The notes below the pieces were generated by a model that did no database searches, was not told the DNA's origin, and saw only the letters and a list, made by a program, of their open reading frames with translations. Source: Mermis nigrescens (Eukaryota > Nematoda > Enoplea > Mermithida > Mermithidae). From it: 64,000 nt of DNA. The position numbers were made by a program, and so were the translations under genes. Position 1 is the first letter of the stretch. Every line of letters starts with the position of its first letter. Shown piece by piece: positions 24,990 to 34,810 of this stretch. The stretch spans positions 620,001 to 684,000 of the forward strand of contig JAVLUZ010000167.1 of the NCBI GenBank assembly GCA_036768485.1, read 5' to 3'.

Positions 24990-27541
24990 TATAATAGGTA
25001 GCGCGATAGCGCTACCTATAATATACTTGGCCATCCTTTTTCTTATATGTTTATCACAGCGAGTGCGAAATTTGTGCCCCCCTCACAGCAACAACGGCAC
25101 ACACCTGGGAGGTGCGGTTTTTTTAATCGATGGATGATTAAAAAATTCGATGCGCGTGTTTTTTTCTTTTGTTTACACTCAATACTGAGTTAGCAATGAG
25201 CGAGCAAAGTGTAAAGCAAAAAATTAAATAATCTGCGGAGGGCCAATGTTTTTTTAAAAATGTTGCCCCCTAGCTGTAGATTACGAATCTGACCTTAAAA
25301 TTACTTTACACTCAATGGTTGTTGCACAAAAGTGTAAAGTATACGTGTTTTTTACTCTTTGCGTGTCCTTCAGCTTATCTAACTCAATTTTGGTTTCTGT
25401 GCAGTCCAATCAGTTCTATAATGTAGAGGGTTGCAAAATCTCAAATCAATTCTTTTTTCTCTCTTATAACGCAATATTTCTTGATCTGTGATCGTTTTAG
25501 TGTAAAGGGTTCGAAACGAAAAATGATATCTCTTTAACTACTCCGCTAAGTAGGCGGAACATGCTAATTATGCTTAAAAGGTGCCCTGACCTTAGCGTTA
25601 CAGATCACAGTTTATTTTCTTTTATACACCCAATATTGCGGTATTAGCACAAGTGTAAAGTTTACACCGAGAAGCATTTTTGCGCCCAGAGCGTCGTGGA
25701 TGATGAATTTTTTTAAATGTTCTCCGTAAGGTCAGAATAACGAATCTGACCTTTAAACTTTTCTACAGCCAGTGTTTGTTGAGGTAAAAGAGGTGAACTT
25801 TGAATTATATCTACATCTATTTTCTACTGCCGATAGATAACTCCGTATTGCATATTTTTGATCAGATTTTTCGTATTTCAGAGGTTTTTGACTCGTCTTA
25901 AATAAATAATTATTTTTATCATCATAAATGCACTATTCTTAAACTTCAGTAGAATGATGAATATCTTTCAAAATAGGATAATCAAGCTGAAATCTGCTGA
26001 TATGTCGAGTTGGCGCAGTGATTGACAACTCCGTTCTCGGATGCGGTATTAAACAAAGAATGATGGGTTCGAATCTTCTGAATGCTGACTTTTTTCATTT
26101 TTTCAAATTCTTTTGGCAAAACCATGTACTTCATTTGACTCATATATCTATTTAGGTTCTGCAGATAACACTTTTTCGTTTTTTGAATTTCGCCTCAGTT
26201 CTCGAATGGGAGTGTAAAGAGTGCGAAAATCTGGGTGCGAAAAGACACATTTTAACCGAGTTTTCGACATGTTTATGTCTGCCAACAACTCCAGTTATAG
26301 TTTTAGGAAATTTTTTCTGACAGAAATGTACTTCGGATCAAGGGCCATCTTGTGCTTACCAGCAAACTTTTCTACAATCAATACGCAGTTAGTACCAGGG
26401 CTTTGAACTTTACTCTCTAGTGGATGAGTAAAAAAACAGATTTTGTCCAAGATTTCTGTGCCAAAAGTTGGGGTTAATTAAATAAAATAGAAATAAAGTA
26501 ACTTCTAATGGCTACACGTCGAAGCGAGCCGCGTTCTAAAAAACGTTATATTGAGTTGTTTATGGGGTGTAAAGTTCGAAAACTGAGGTGTGAAATGGGC
26601 CGAAAAAACAGGTTTTTTCGTATTTTGATTGATAAATCATATCAAATATTTTGCGGAACATAAGTTTGGCACATACAAACCTACTACAATCAAAGGGCAA
26701 CAAACTGGCCCGAACCGAAATTATTTACATTCAATGGGCGTTAGGTTCAGATTTTTAAATTTTACAATGTGGTGGACAGTGGAAAATACGTGTTTGTACA
26801 TTTTTTTGTTCGCCACTTTCTCTGTTCAGAAGTCGGGCGAGGTCGAATAGGATAAAAATAAAGCAAAATTCTAGTTTTTTTCCACGTAAAATCAGAATTG
26901 AGAATCTGACTATTAGTATTCTCTACACTTAGTAGTTTTGTAAAGTTTGCACAATTCATTTGTTGATCAATCGCGTTTAGTTCGGAATTGGTGGACGGCC
27001 CTTATTTTATTACTCGGCTTAAATAACCAAGTGACTGTCTTTTGATTATTTTCTTTATCGCAAATTCAAACACCCAAATTTCAATTTAAAAATCATAAAA
27101 ATTATTTCATAATTTTTATGTAAGATGACTGGCTGGTTTGGAGCTCTTTTTTGTTGTTTTCACTGTTCATTGTGCTCGTAGGAACCAGAAAAGAAATAGT
27201 TTTTCGCCATAGGTATTCTATGGCGAAAACAACTTAAAAAAGCTTTTTGCGTTAATTATTATTTTGGTCCAAAATAGGTCAACTGACCTAGGGCAAAATT
27301 CCGGGGCTACTTAATTACTACTGCGTTAGGTTTTTAGGGCATAGCTGCCAATAGCTCCGTAGGTACGGACGAATTTAGGTCCGAAGAGTTTGAGACCGTA
27401 GGGTCGTGTGGTTGAGTCCGGCGTTTCGCCCTAGCAACTTGACCAGCGCTAAGTGTAGCCAGGTACTTAAGTAAGTCCCGTAGGTACGTTATATGTCGTT
27501 TCCAAGTTAATTTAAATGTGGAACGACCTCTATAACTTACA
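24990..27541 (+). mobile_element. Fold-back family, copy 3, both terminal hairpins present (about 2.55 kb)
   Basis: The 5' hairpin AGGTAGCGC...GCGCTACCT starts at about 24995. The 3' hairpin pairs GTCGTT(T)CC at 27495 with GGAACGAC at 27520, followed by CTCTATAACTTAC. This is the shortest copy with both ends, so it best defines the unit. No ORF is seen. It contains a tRNA-like stretch near 26006. Confidence 0.55.
26006..26094 (+). other. tRNA-like Pol III unit (possible SINE head)
   Basis: There is an A-box-like TGGCGCAGTGATTGA within a D-arm GTTG...CAAC. A perfect B-box GGTTCGAATC lies about 55 bp downstream, followed by TTTTTT. The acceptor (GTC.../...GAC) and T stems are weak and no clean 5-7-5 anticodon arm forms. 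A tRNA-derived SINE relic or pseudo-tRNA is therefore likelier than a working tRNA. Confidence 0.35.
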
Positions 27542-28033
27542 GGACTGTTTAGAATGTAACATATATTTACTATAGCTAATAAAAAATAGTAAACTTTATA
27601 CTTCCGACAATCAAGAGCATATCTAATTCAGTTTTAAATTCTATGCAGTCTGATTGATTTCAAAAGGTAGACGGTTATAAAATCTAGGGAGTCTCTTTTT
27701 TAAACAACATTTTTTGAATTTAGAGGCAATTAATTTATGTTAAGAACAATATTGTTTTCCGCGTTCTTGGACTGCTGTCATTATTGTGGTATGTTACTGT
27801 ATGTGTTTGCTGACTGATGCACTGAAATCATGCTAATTAAAAGTGGGGTACTAGCAAAGAAAAATGCTCCGATGGAACAAAAAAGATGAATATACTTGGA
27901 ATTGTGGATTATTAAGGATGTAAAAGGAGGGGACTAGGAAAAATCTACCTAAAGTCGCAAAATCTGCTGAAAATCACACTTTCTCTAAGCAACGCAAAAA
28001 ATCGAAGTATATTCTGCGGTCAACACAGTAGAA

Positions 28034-31000
28034 TCATAGGTAGCGCGTTAGCGCGTACCTATAATATACTTGGGTACCCCCAACACCTGGGCACCCCCCT
28101 ACAGCTATAACGGGACACTTCTGGAAGGTGCGGTTTTTTTTAAAAGAAAGATAATAAAAAAATTCGCTGCCCGTGTTTTTTTGTTTTTCTTGAAACTCAA
28201 AATTGACTGTGTAAAGTTTTTGTGTAACGTTATAACATAGGACAAATTTTGGGACCTTTTTACTGCGGCATGTGGACAACTGAGTATTGATGACTCGAAG
28301 GATTGAACAAGAATAGGATAATAGAGGGATGAATTCTACAGATGACACTTTTTTTGTTTTTTGAAATTCGCATTATTTATCGAACGGCAGTGTAAAGAGT
28401 GCGAAAATCTGGGGGTGAAAAAGCACTTTTTGGTCGAGTTTTCAACCTTCCTATGTCCGATACTAACTCCGGTTATGAGGTTTTTAAAATGTTTTCTGAC
28501 AGAAATGTAGAGCGGATCAAAGGGCTACATTCTGCATATAAGCAAAGTCTTCTATGCTCTATGGTGAGTTAGATCCTGGGGTTTAAAGTTTACACTCTAG
28601 TGGATGGTGTAAAAAACGGATTTTAACTAAGATTTCTCTGCCAAATTTTTCCGCTTATGAGTCAGTGCAAATCGAAGACAGCATTAATAAAGTGCCTCAC
28701 AGGGGCTAAACATCGCAGCAAACCGCATTTAAAAAAACGCAATATTGAGTTATTTATGGGGGTGTAAAGTTCGAAATCAGAGGTAAAAAATGGGCTAAAA
28801 AACACGTTTTTTCCGAAATTTGATTGATAAATCATGCCAAATAATTTTTGCAACAGAATTTTGGCACACAGGAATGTACTACGATTTAAAAGCTACAAAT
28901 TGTACCAAACCGAATTTCTTTAAACTCAATGGGGAGTTCGGTACGGAATTTTAAAGTTTACAGTGTTCTAAATGATGGAAAATACGTTTTTGTTGCGTTT
29001 TTTGTTCGCCACTTTCTCCGTCCAGAAGTCGGGATAAGTCTAATAGAATAAAAATAAAGTGCTTTATATCGGGTGCATGTCAAAGCAAATTGTCTATACA
29101 TTAATATTTAGCGAGTGTAAAGTCAAAAATTTGGAGTTTTAAAATGCGTTTCTGTCTTGTTTTTTCTGCCTGCTTCTCCGGTTACGAGTCAGGGACACGT
29201 TTATCAAGTCTAGAAATAGACCAGGAATCAAATTTGATATGCCAGTCTGGCGCATATGTTTACACTCTACGGTGTTGTAAAGTAGTTTACACCAATTGTT
29301 AGTTTGCCCATAGAACATTTTGTAGACTTAATTTTTTCATAAATATTAATCGCAATATCGGAACAATATCAAAATTACGAATCTGACTAAAATCTTCTTT
29401 ACACTAGGTGTTTACATGAAGTTTACACTACATATATATTTATCTTCGTTTTTGAGCATTCCTGAAACCTAATTTTTCTTGGAGCCTAGAAGTTTTCAAA
29501 GGATCAAATGTGAGACGTCACGTAGGCGCGTTTGTTTACATCCAACAGTGATGTAAAGTAGTTTACATTCATTGTTTATATGTCCTCAGACCATTGTAGA
29601 GACATAATTTTTTCATGAATGTTGATCATAATATCCGAGTAATTTTTTACACTGCATGTTAGCCTTTGTTCTAGAGCATTGCAAAAATCGAAATTTTTTC
29701 CTGAGATATAAAAATTTACAGGGAATGAAATATATACGTCAATTGGGCGCGCTTGCTTACACTCAGCAGTATTGCAAAGTGGTTTAAACCTAATGTTTAT
29801 TGTCTTTAAAACATTATGGAGACTCATTTTTCCATAAATGTTGAAAGAAATATCGGAGCAATATCAAAATTACGAATCCGACTAAAATATTCTTTACGCT
29901 ATGTGTTTGTGTAAAGTTTACGTTACGTGTTAACCTTAATTCGATAGACTTGCAGAGACTTTGTAACTGAAGTCAAGAAATTTTCAAGGATTCATATGTG
30001 AGACATCAATTAAGTGAGTTTGTTTACCCTCAAAAGTAATCTAAAGTGATTTAAAAATTATGTTCAAGTGTCCTTAGATCATTGAAGAGATGTAATTTTG
30101 TCTTAAATGGGTTGCATTAAAGTTAAATCTTTCTTAGCCGTGTTTATAATATGTTTCACAAAATCTTGCACATGGAGAGCTATCGTTTAATTGATGTAAA
30201 TTGCCTGCAAAAGTGGTTTAAAATGAACCAGCAATCACACTACTGTGCAGCAGAAGTCGACAAAGATATGCAGCTTTATTGTAATCATGTACATTAATAA
30301 GCCGTAAACTGTTAGTATTCTCTACACCTAGTAGTTGTGTAAAGTTTGCACTATTCATTTGTTGTTAATATGTAGTCTATACTACAAATTTATTTTACTA
30401 CCAAATCAAAGCGTTAATGTTCCTTACATTTGATATTTGCGTGAAGTTTTTGAATTTTTGCCGAAAATCTTTGCCTTCTAATTTACCAACATCCCGCCTT
30501 TTCCATTTTCTTGAAGTTTAAAATCTTTTATAATTCTCTTAATAATTTAATGGTAGGTTTTTAATTTAAGTTTCTCTTGGTTTACAACTCTCGCTTAGCA
30601 AGCTCATTTTCAAAACTTTTTCATAGTGATCAGGTTAGTCGCGTTTAGTTTGGAATTGGTGGACGGTCGTTATTTTATTACTCGGCTTAAATAAACCAAG
30701 TGACTATCTTTTGATTATTTTCTTTCATCGCAAATTCAAACACCCAATTTTCAATTTGAAAATTGACCCAATTTCAATTTGAAAATTGATCCAATTTTAA
30801 TTTGAAAATTGAAAATTAGGTGTTTTCAATTTCAAAAGTCACAACTACATTGTGCTTGTGTATTGATTGAGTGAGGATTTGCAATGTGAATTCGTTGGTT
30901 AAATTTTTGTGCTTGATTATAAGTGAACTGCACATTAAGAAGAAATAACTTAATGCAGTTTTAATTTGAAAATGGATGGTGTCAATAAGGTTGTCTTGTT

Positions 31001-31893
31001 TAAAAAGGATAATGCTGATGTTAAGAACAATATTGTTTTCCGCGTTCTTGGACTGTTGTCATTATTGTGGCATGTTACTGATTGTGTTTACTGACTGATG
31101 TACTGAAATCACGCTAATTAAAAGTAGTGTACTAGCAAAGAAAAATGCTCCGATGGAACAAAAAAGATGAATATACTTGGAATTGTGGATTATTATGGAT
31201 GTAAAAGGAGGGGACTAGGAAAAATCTACCTAAAGTCGGAAAATCTGCTAAAAATCACACTTTCTCTAAGCAACGCAAAAAATCGATGTATATTCTGCGG
31301 CCTCTAAAAAAGTGTCTTTTTTAAATAATGTTCGAAGTTTCAGATAAGAGTGTATAAACGAAATCTATCAAGGTTACTTTTTTAAATTGCTGGCACCTGA
31401 TTGATAGAAAACTAAGAGGTATTGTATTTAAAGTTGTTTTGTTTTATGAGCATTATAGCAAGCAAAGCAGGAGCCGATTGATTAGTGCACACAATCGTTT
31501 CGGGCATGCTAGTGTATCTACATTAAGTCTGTTTCAAGTCAACTTACGTGTTTCCTACTGTTTTTAACCAACCATGTCTTCAATTGTCTTCGATGTTTGC
31601 TATTTCATTCAATTGGCTTGGAAGACTGTTAGTTTACTTAATATCATTTCCCATAGCTACTGCATAGCTAACGTGCTGCTGTTTCAATCATTGTTATGGT
31701 TGAATATTTATTTTAATCTGTTGGCCGCAGAATATACATCGATTTTTTGCGTTGCTTAGAGAAAGTGTGATTTTTAGCAGATTTTCCGACTTTAGGTAGA
31801 TTTTTCCTAGTCCCCTCCTTTTACATCCATAATAATCCACAATTCCAAGTATATTCATCTTTTTTGTTCCATCGGAGCATTTTTCTTTGCTAG
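28034..31893 (+). mobile_element. Fold-back family, copy 4, nearly identical to 11815-15685
   Basis: It begins A|TCATAGGTAGCGCG and ends CTAG|T, and differs from the first copy only by scattered substitutions and small indels (for example a 12-bp loss near 28212). It is inserted in an older MITE and itself contains MITE copy d (31132-31893) at its extreme right. The high identity shows a recent duplication. Confidence 0.7.
31132..31893. mobile_element. MITE with 160-bp TIRs (copy d)
   Basis: It is nearly identical to 14925-15685, with ends CTAGCAAAGAAAAATGCTCC and its reverse complement. The left TA is present at 31130-31131. The right flank is TA as well, but belongs to the junction with the interrupted MITE. 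Confidence 0.75.
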
Positions 31894-32518
31894 TAAATAT
31901 TTAATCATAAAAATGATTGAAAAAGCAGCACGTTAGCTATGCAGCAGCTATGGGAAATGATATCGAGTAACAGTCTTTCTAAGCCAATTGAGTGAAATAG
32001 CAAACATCGATGCATCCAAAACAATTGCAAGAATTGTTAGTTCAAAACAGTAGGAAACGCGTGAGTTGACTTGAAACAGACTAAATGTTGGTACACTAGC
32101 ATGCCCGTAACGATTGTGTGCACTAATCAATCGGCCCCTGCTTTGCTTGCTATAATGCTCATAGCAAAATAAAACAACTTTAAATACAATACCACTAATT
32201 TTTCTTTCAATCAGGATACGAAGCTAGTCAGCTTTGCTACTTTCCAGCAATTTAAAAAAGTAAATATTATAGATTTCGTTTATACACTCTTATCTGAAAC
32301 TTTGAAAATTATTTAAAAAATACACTTTTTAGAGGCCGCAGAAAATACTTCGATTTTTTGCGTTGCTTAGAGAAAGTCTGATTTTCAGCAGATTTTGCGA
32401 CTTTAGGTAGATTTTTCCTAGTCCCCTCCTTTTACATCCTTAATAATCCACAATTCCAAGTATATTCATCTTTTTTGTTCCATCGGAGCATTTTTCTTTG
32501 CTAGTAAATATATGAATG

Positions 32519-32524
32519 GACTGT
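32519..32524. repeat. Left target-site duplication GACTGT of the Polinton-family element
   Basis: This 6-bp word directly precedes the left TIR and is repeated exactly at 40938-40943 after the right TIR. Six-base duplications are characteristic of Polinton integration. Confidence 0.9.
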
Positions 32525-33070
32525 AGTAGTAATGGCCGTGACCCTGGGGTGCAACGCTGTAGGATAGGCTGTGTTATAACATAGGCGATGACGTAAAAAT
32601 CTGCACCCTGAGGTAAGCTGAGGGTGCAACGTTGAAGTATATAGAGCTTTGGACGGGGAGGGGGTGTGTATAAGAGGGGCTCCCACCGCGTCGCCTGTTA
32701 TATCATGGTCTATCTTGCAGTGTTGTTCCTCAGGTTGCATGGTCGATCTAGGGGTACCAGCAGGTGTGCCAAAAAATGCATAAAACAGGCACGTGGCTAG
32801 CCGTTGGGGGACCAGCACTGATTTGGGAGGACTATACCCAAAAAGACCAAAAATAACGTCTAAAAAGTCCAATTTTTTCTGAATTTTGGGGGTCAGGACC
32901 CCATTCCCCAGATCTACGTGCCTGCATAAAAATTATGTATCTGGTCAAGCATTTTTCCGATTTTCGCCCTATTTTATCTAGAAATTTTCCTTGCTGAGAT
33001 GCTCCCTCGTGCATGTCTTGTATGTATTATTTACTGTTCGAAGAAAGCACATACACAACAAGTCACGAAT
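32525..33070 (+). repeat. Left terminal inverted repeat (about 400 bp plus a 139-bp insertion)
   Basis: It matches the reverse complement of 40523-40937 from AGT to CAAGTCACGAAT. Conserved parts include TGTTATAACA, GATGACGTAAAAATCT and a GCACCCT...AGGGTGC hairpin whose loop differs between the two ends. A MITE interrupts it at 32786-32924. Confidence 0.9.
32786..32924. mobile_element. Small hAT-like MITE (139 bp) in the left TIR
   Basis: It runs CAGGCACGTGG to CTACGTGCCTG and is flanked on both sides by CATAAAA (32779-32785 and 32925-32931). It is absent from the right TIR at the equivalent point, which gives a clear empty site. CAGG ends and a 7-8 bp duplication suggest hAT. Confidence 0.75.
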
Positions 33071-33173
33071 AAATAAATTGTACATATTAAATTATTAGTC
33101 CGTTCATTATTCAAACGTCTGATTTTTATCGAATGTTTAAGACATGAAATAAATCGTGTAACCCGTGAAGAAG

Positions 33174-33749
33174 ATGTTTCAATTTATGTATAGATTGTTT
33201 CAAAACCGAAAAATAGTTGTTTTGAAAATGAAAATTTGTAATTTAATAGCGTCTCTTGATTCTCAGTGTCCTCTGAATCTTCAGGAAGCAGCCGAAAATT
33301 TTCCAGAAATGGTTAAATATAAGCCAGTAAAAGGAAATTTTCCTGGTCTCAGCTTGAAAATCCTAAATCCAAAAGCTACAATAATACTTTTTCGAAATGG
33401 TAAATTTATATGTACAGGGACTAAGTCGGAAGAGGAGGCTAAACAGGCTTTTAGTGAAATCTTGGCTCTTTGCCATCTCGATTCGGATCTATTGAAAAAA
33501 ATTCGTATAAATAATTACGTAGCTACTGGAAGCGCTGGATATACCGTCAACTTGCACAGACTCTACGATAAATTGAAACCAAAATGTTTTTATGAACCCG
33601 AAATTTTTCCTGCTTTAAAATACCGCATGAGTCACCTTTCTGTGAATATTTTCTCCACTGGAAAGTATGTCCTAACAGGTTCGGGCAGGAAATGTGATTT
33701 ATATCGTTCTGATATAATGATTCGCAGTATATTAGACTCATGCAAGTAA
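33174..33749 (+). CDS. TATA-box-binding protein (TBP) homologue encoded by the Polinton-family element
   Basis: Uninterrupted 191-codon ORF from the first ATG (33174). From about residue 18 it covers both direct repeats of the TBP saddle. Repeat 1 has FPGLSLKI, ILFRNGKFICTGTKSEEEAK (the stirrup and CTGAKSEE block of cellular TBP). Repeat 2 has YEPEIFPALKYRM and NIFSTGKYVLTGS. All four phenylalanines that kink DNA in TBP are present, at residues 56, 73, 145 and 160. Cellular TBP is much more conserved than this, so it is a diverged homologue, not a host exon. It has no introns and lacks the long variable N-terminus of animal TBPs. Expected role: core-promoter recognition with TFIIB and RNA polymerase. 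It overlaps the next ORF by 10 nt. TBP is not among the usual Polinton genes, though some large DNA viruses encode TBP-like proteins. Confidence 0.88.
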   Translation: MFQFMYRLFQNRKIVVLKMKICNLIASLDSQCPLNLQEAAENFPEMVKYKPVKGNFPGLSLKILNPKATIILFRNGKFICTGTKSEEEAKQAFSEILALCHLDSDLLKKIRINNYVATGSAGYTVNLHRLYDKLKPKCFYEPEIFPALKYRMSHLSVNIFSTGKYVLTGSGRKCDLYRSDIMIRSILDSCK

Positions 33750-34159
33750 AAAAGTTCATTCCAGCCAAAATGACGTCCATAGTTGAAACGTCTTTCTGTC
33801 TTTCGGAAAACTTTTCGCCTTCGGAAATTCACATTAAACTTATTCACCGTTTTCTGATCGTCGAAGCCTGTAGAGTTGATGGTATCAAAGGCGTTAATTA
33901 CACAAAATATTCGTTCAAAACCTGTAAAAGATTACGACGAAACGTCGATGGTAGCAAGCTGAAAGCTTTTCTATACAAAAACATGATCCGAATCGGGACT
34001 CTGGCAGAAAGGAGCGATGAAATCGAACTATCTATCGATAAGCGAATGGCTCGGTTTTCTACACCAAAACCGCAACCGCCGGTTGAAACAGAGTATAAAA
34101 AGATTGACGATATTGAAAAGATACTGAAAGAATGCGGAATTAGACTACCGTACGATTAA
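33740..34159 (+). CDS. Unknown 139-residue ORF overlapping the TBP gene
   Basis: Intact ORF starting with ATG inside the last codons of the TBP-like gene (10-nt overlap, +1 relative frame); an alternative start is ATG 33770. The protein is basic in the middle (TCKRLRRNVDGSKLKAFLYK), then has a Pro-rich spacer (TPKPQPPVE) and an acidic/hydrophobic tail ending GIRLPYD. No signal peptide or membrane segment is visible and I recognise no family. The tight overlap suggests co-expression with TBP, perhaps as a partner protein (inference only). It lacks the Cys/His pattern of a polymerase or integrase zinc domain. Confidence 0.65.
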   Translation: MQVKKFIPAKMTSIVETSFCLSENFSPSEIHIKLIHRFLIVEACRVDGIKGVNYTKYSFKTCKRLRRNVDGSKLKAFLYKNMIRIGTLAERSDEIELSIDKRMARFSTPKPQPPVETEYKKIDDIEKILKECGIRLPYD

Positions 34160-34388
34160 TTACACGTCTTTTATGTAGTATTTTGTTTTTAATAAGTTGA
34201 ATAGCGTACAAAACAGTCAGAGTGATAAGCAGCTTAAAATCTCATTAGATATTGTACTCAAATCTTCCTTTTTTGTATCTTTTTCTAAATATCTATCTTT
34301 AATTTCCATACCATTGAAATTGTCGTCAATTTTCAAACAATTTCTGCAAAAAGTATTAATTTTTATGTTTTTCTATGCTTTCTTTTAG

Positions 34389-34575
34389 GGGCTAGGCACC
34401 ATAAGGTCAAAAATTGCCTTAAAAATTATGGTATAGCGAAAAAACACCCATTTTTCAAACGAGCACTATTCATTGGCATCAAAAAATTACTAAATAAACA
34501 TAAAAATTGAATTCTGGGGGTATTTTGGTTTCTCGGAGGGGGTTGCATACCCCCAGACGCCTAGGTGTGCTAGGC
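34389..34575 (+). mobile_element. F1 MITE inside the Polinton-family element
   Basis: It has TTGCCTTAAAAATTATGGTA, GCACTATTCATTGGCATC and TTGAATTCTGGGGGTATTTT in family order, shorter than full copies. It separates the small ORFs from the polymerase promoter and so postdates the element. Confidence 0.6.
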
Positions 34576-34683
34576 AGCCAAAACATGACTTAGTATCAGG
34601 ATGAGTCATCGTCAAAGCACTACAAGGAATTTCAGTATGTTACGTCATATTTTGCAATTTGCGCGCAATGATTACTCATCACG

Positions 34684-34800
34684 CAAGTTGTTCCGGAAGG
34701 GCTTACGGACCTTCCGGAACGGGTTTGCAAGTTGTTCCGGAACGGCTCACGGAGCACTCTGACTATAAATAGGCCAAGCAGAGCTAGCGAGCTCATTCGT
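34684..34800 (+). promoter_or_regulatory. TATA promoter of the polymerase gene
   Basis: TATAAATA lies at 34764-34771, and an initiator-like TCATTC at 34793-34798, about 28 bp downstream. The polymerase ATG is at 34811. Upstream are three TTCCGGAA palindromes (34691, 34712, 34735), two of them within a direct repeat GCAAGTTGTTCCGGAA. The spacing is that of a focused Pol II core promoter and implies a very short 5' leader. Confidence 0.7.
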
Positions 34801-34810
34801 CTCACGAACT

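Larger units (their letters stand above)
27851..32504. mobile_element. MITE with 160-bp TIRs (copy c/e), split by a 3.86 kb insertion
   Basis: The left part 27851-28033 starts TA|CTAGCAAAGAAAAATGCTCC. The right part 31894-32504 ends in the inverted equivalent followed by TA. Together they make about 790 bp, the length of copies a and d. The intervening 28034-31893 is the second long fold-back copy. Confidence 0.65.
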
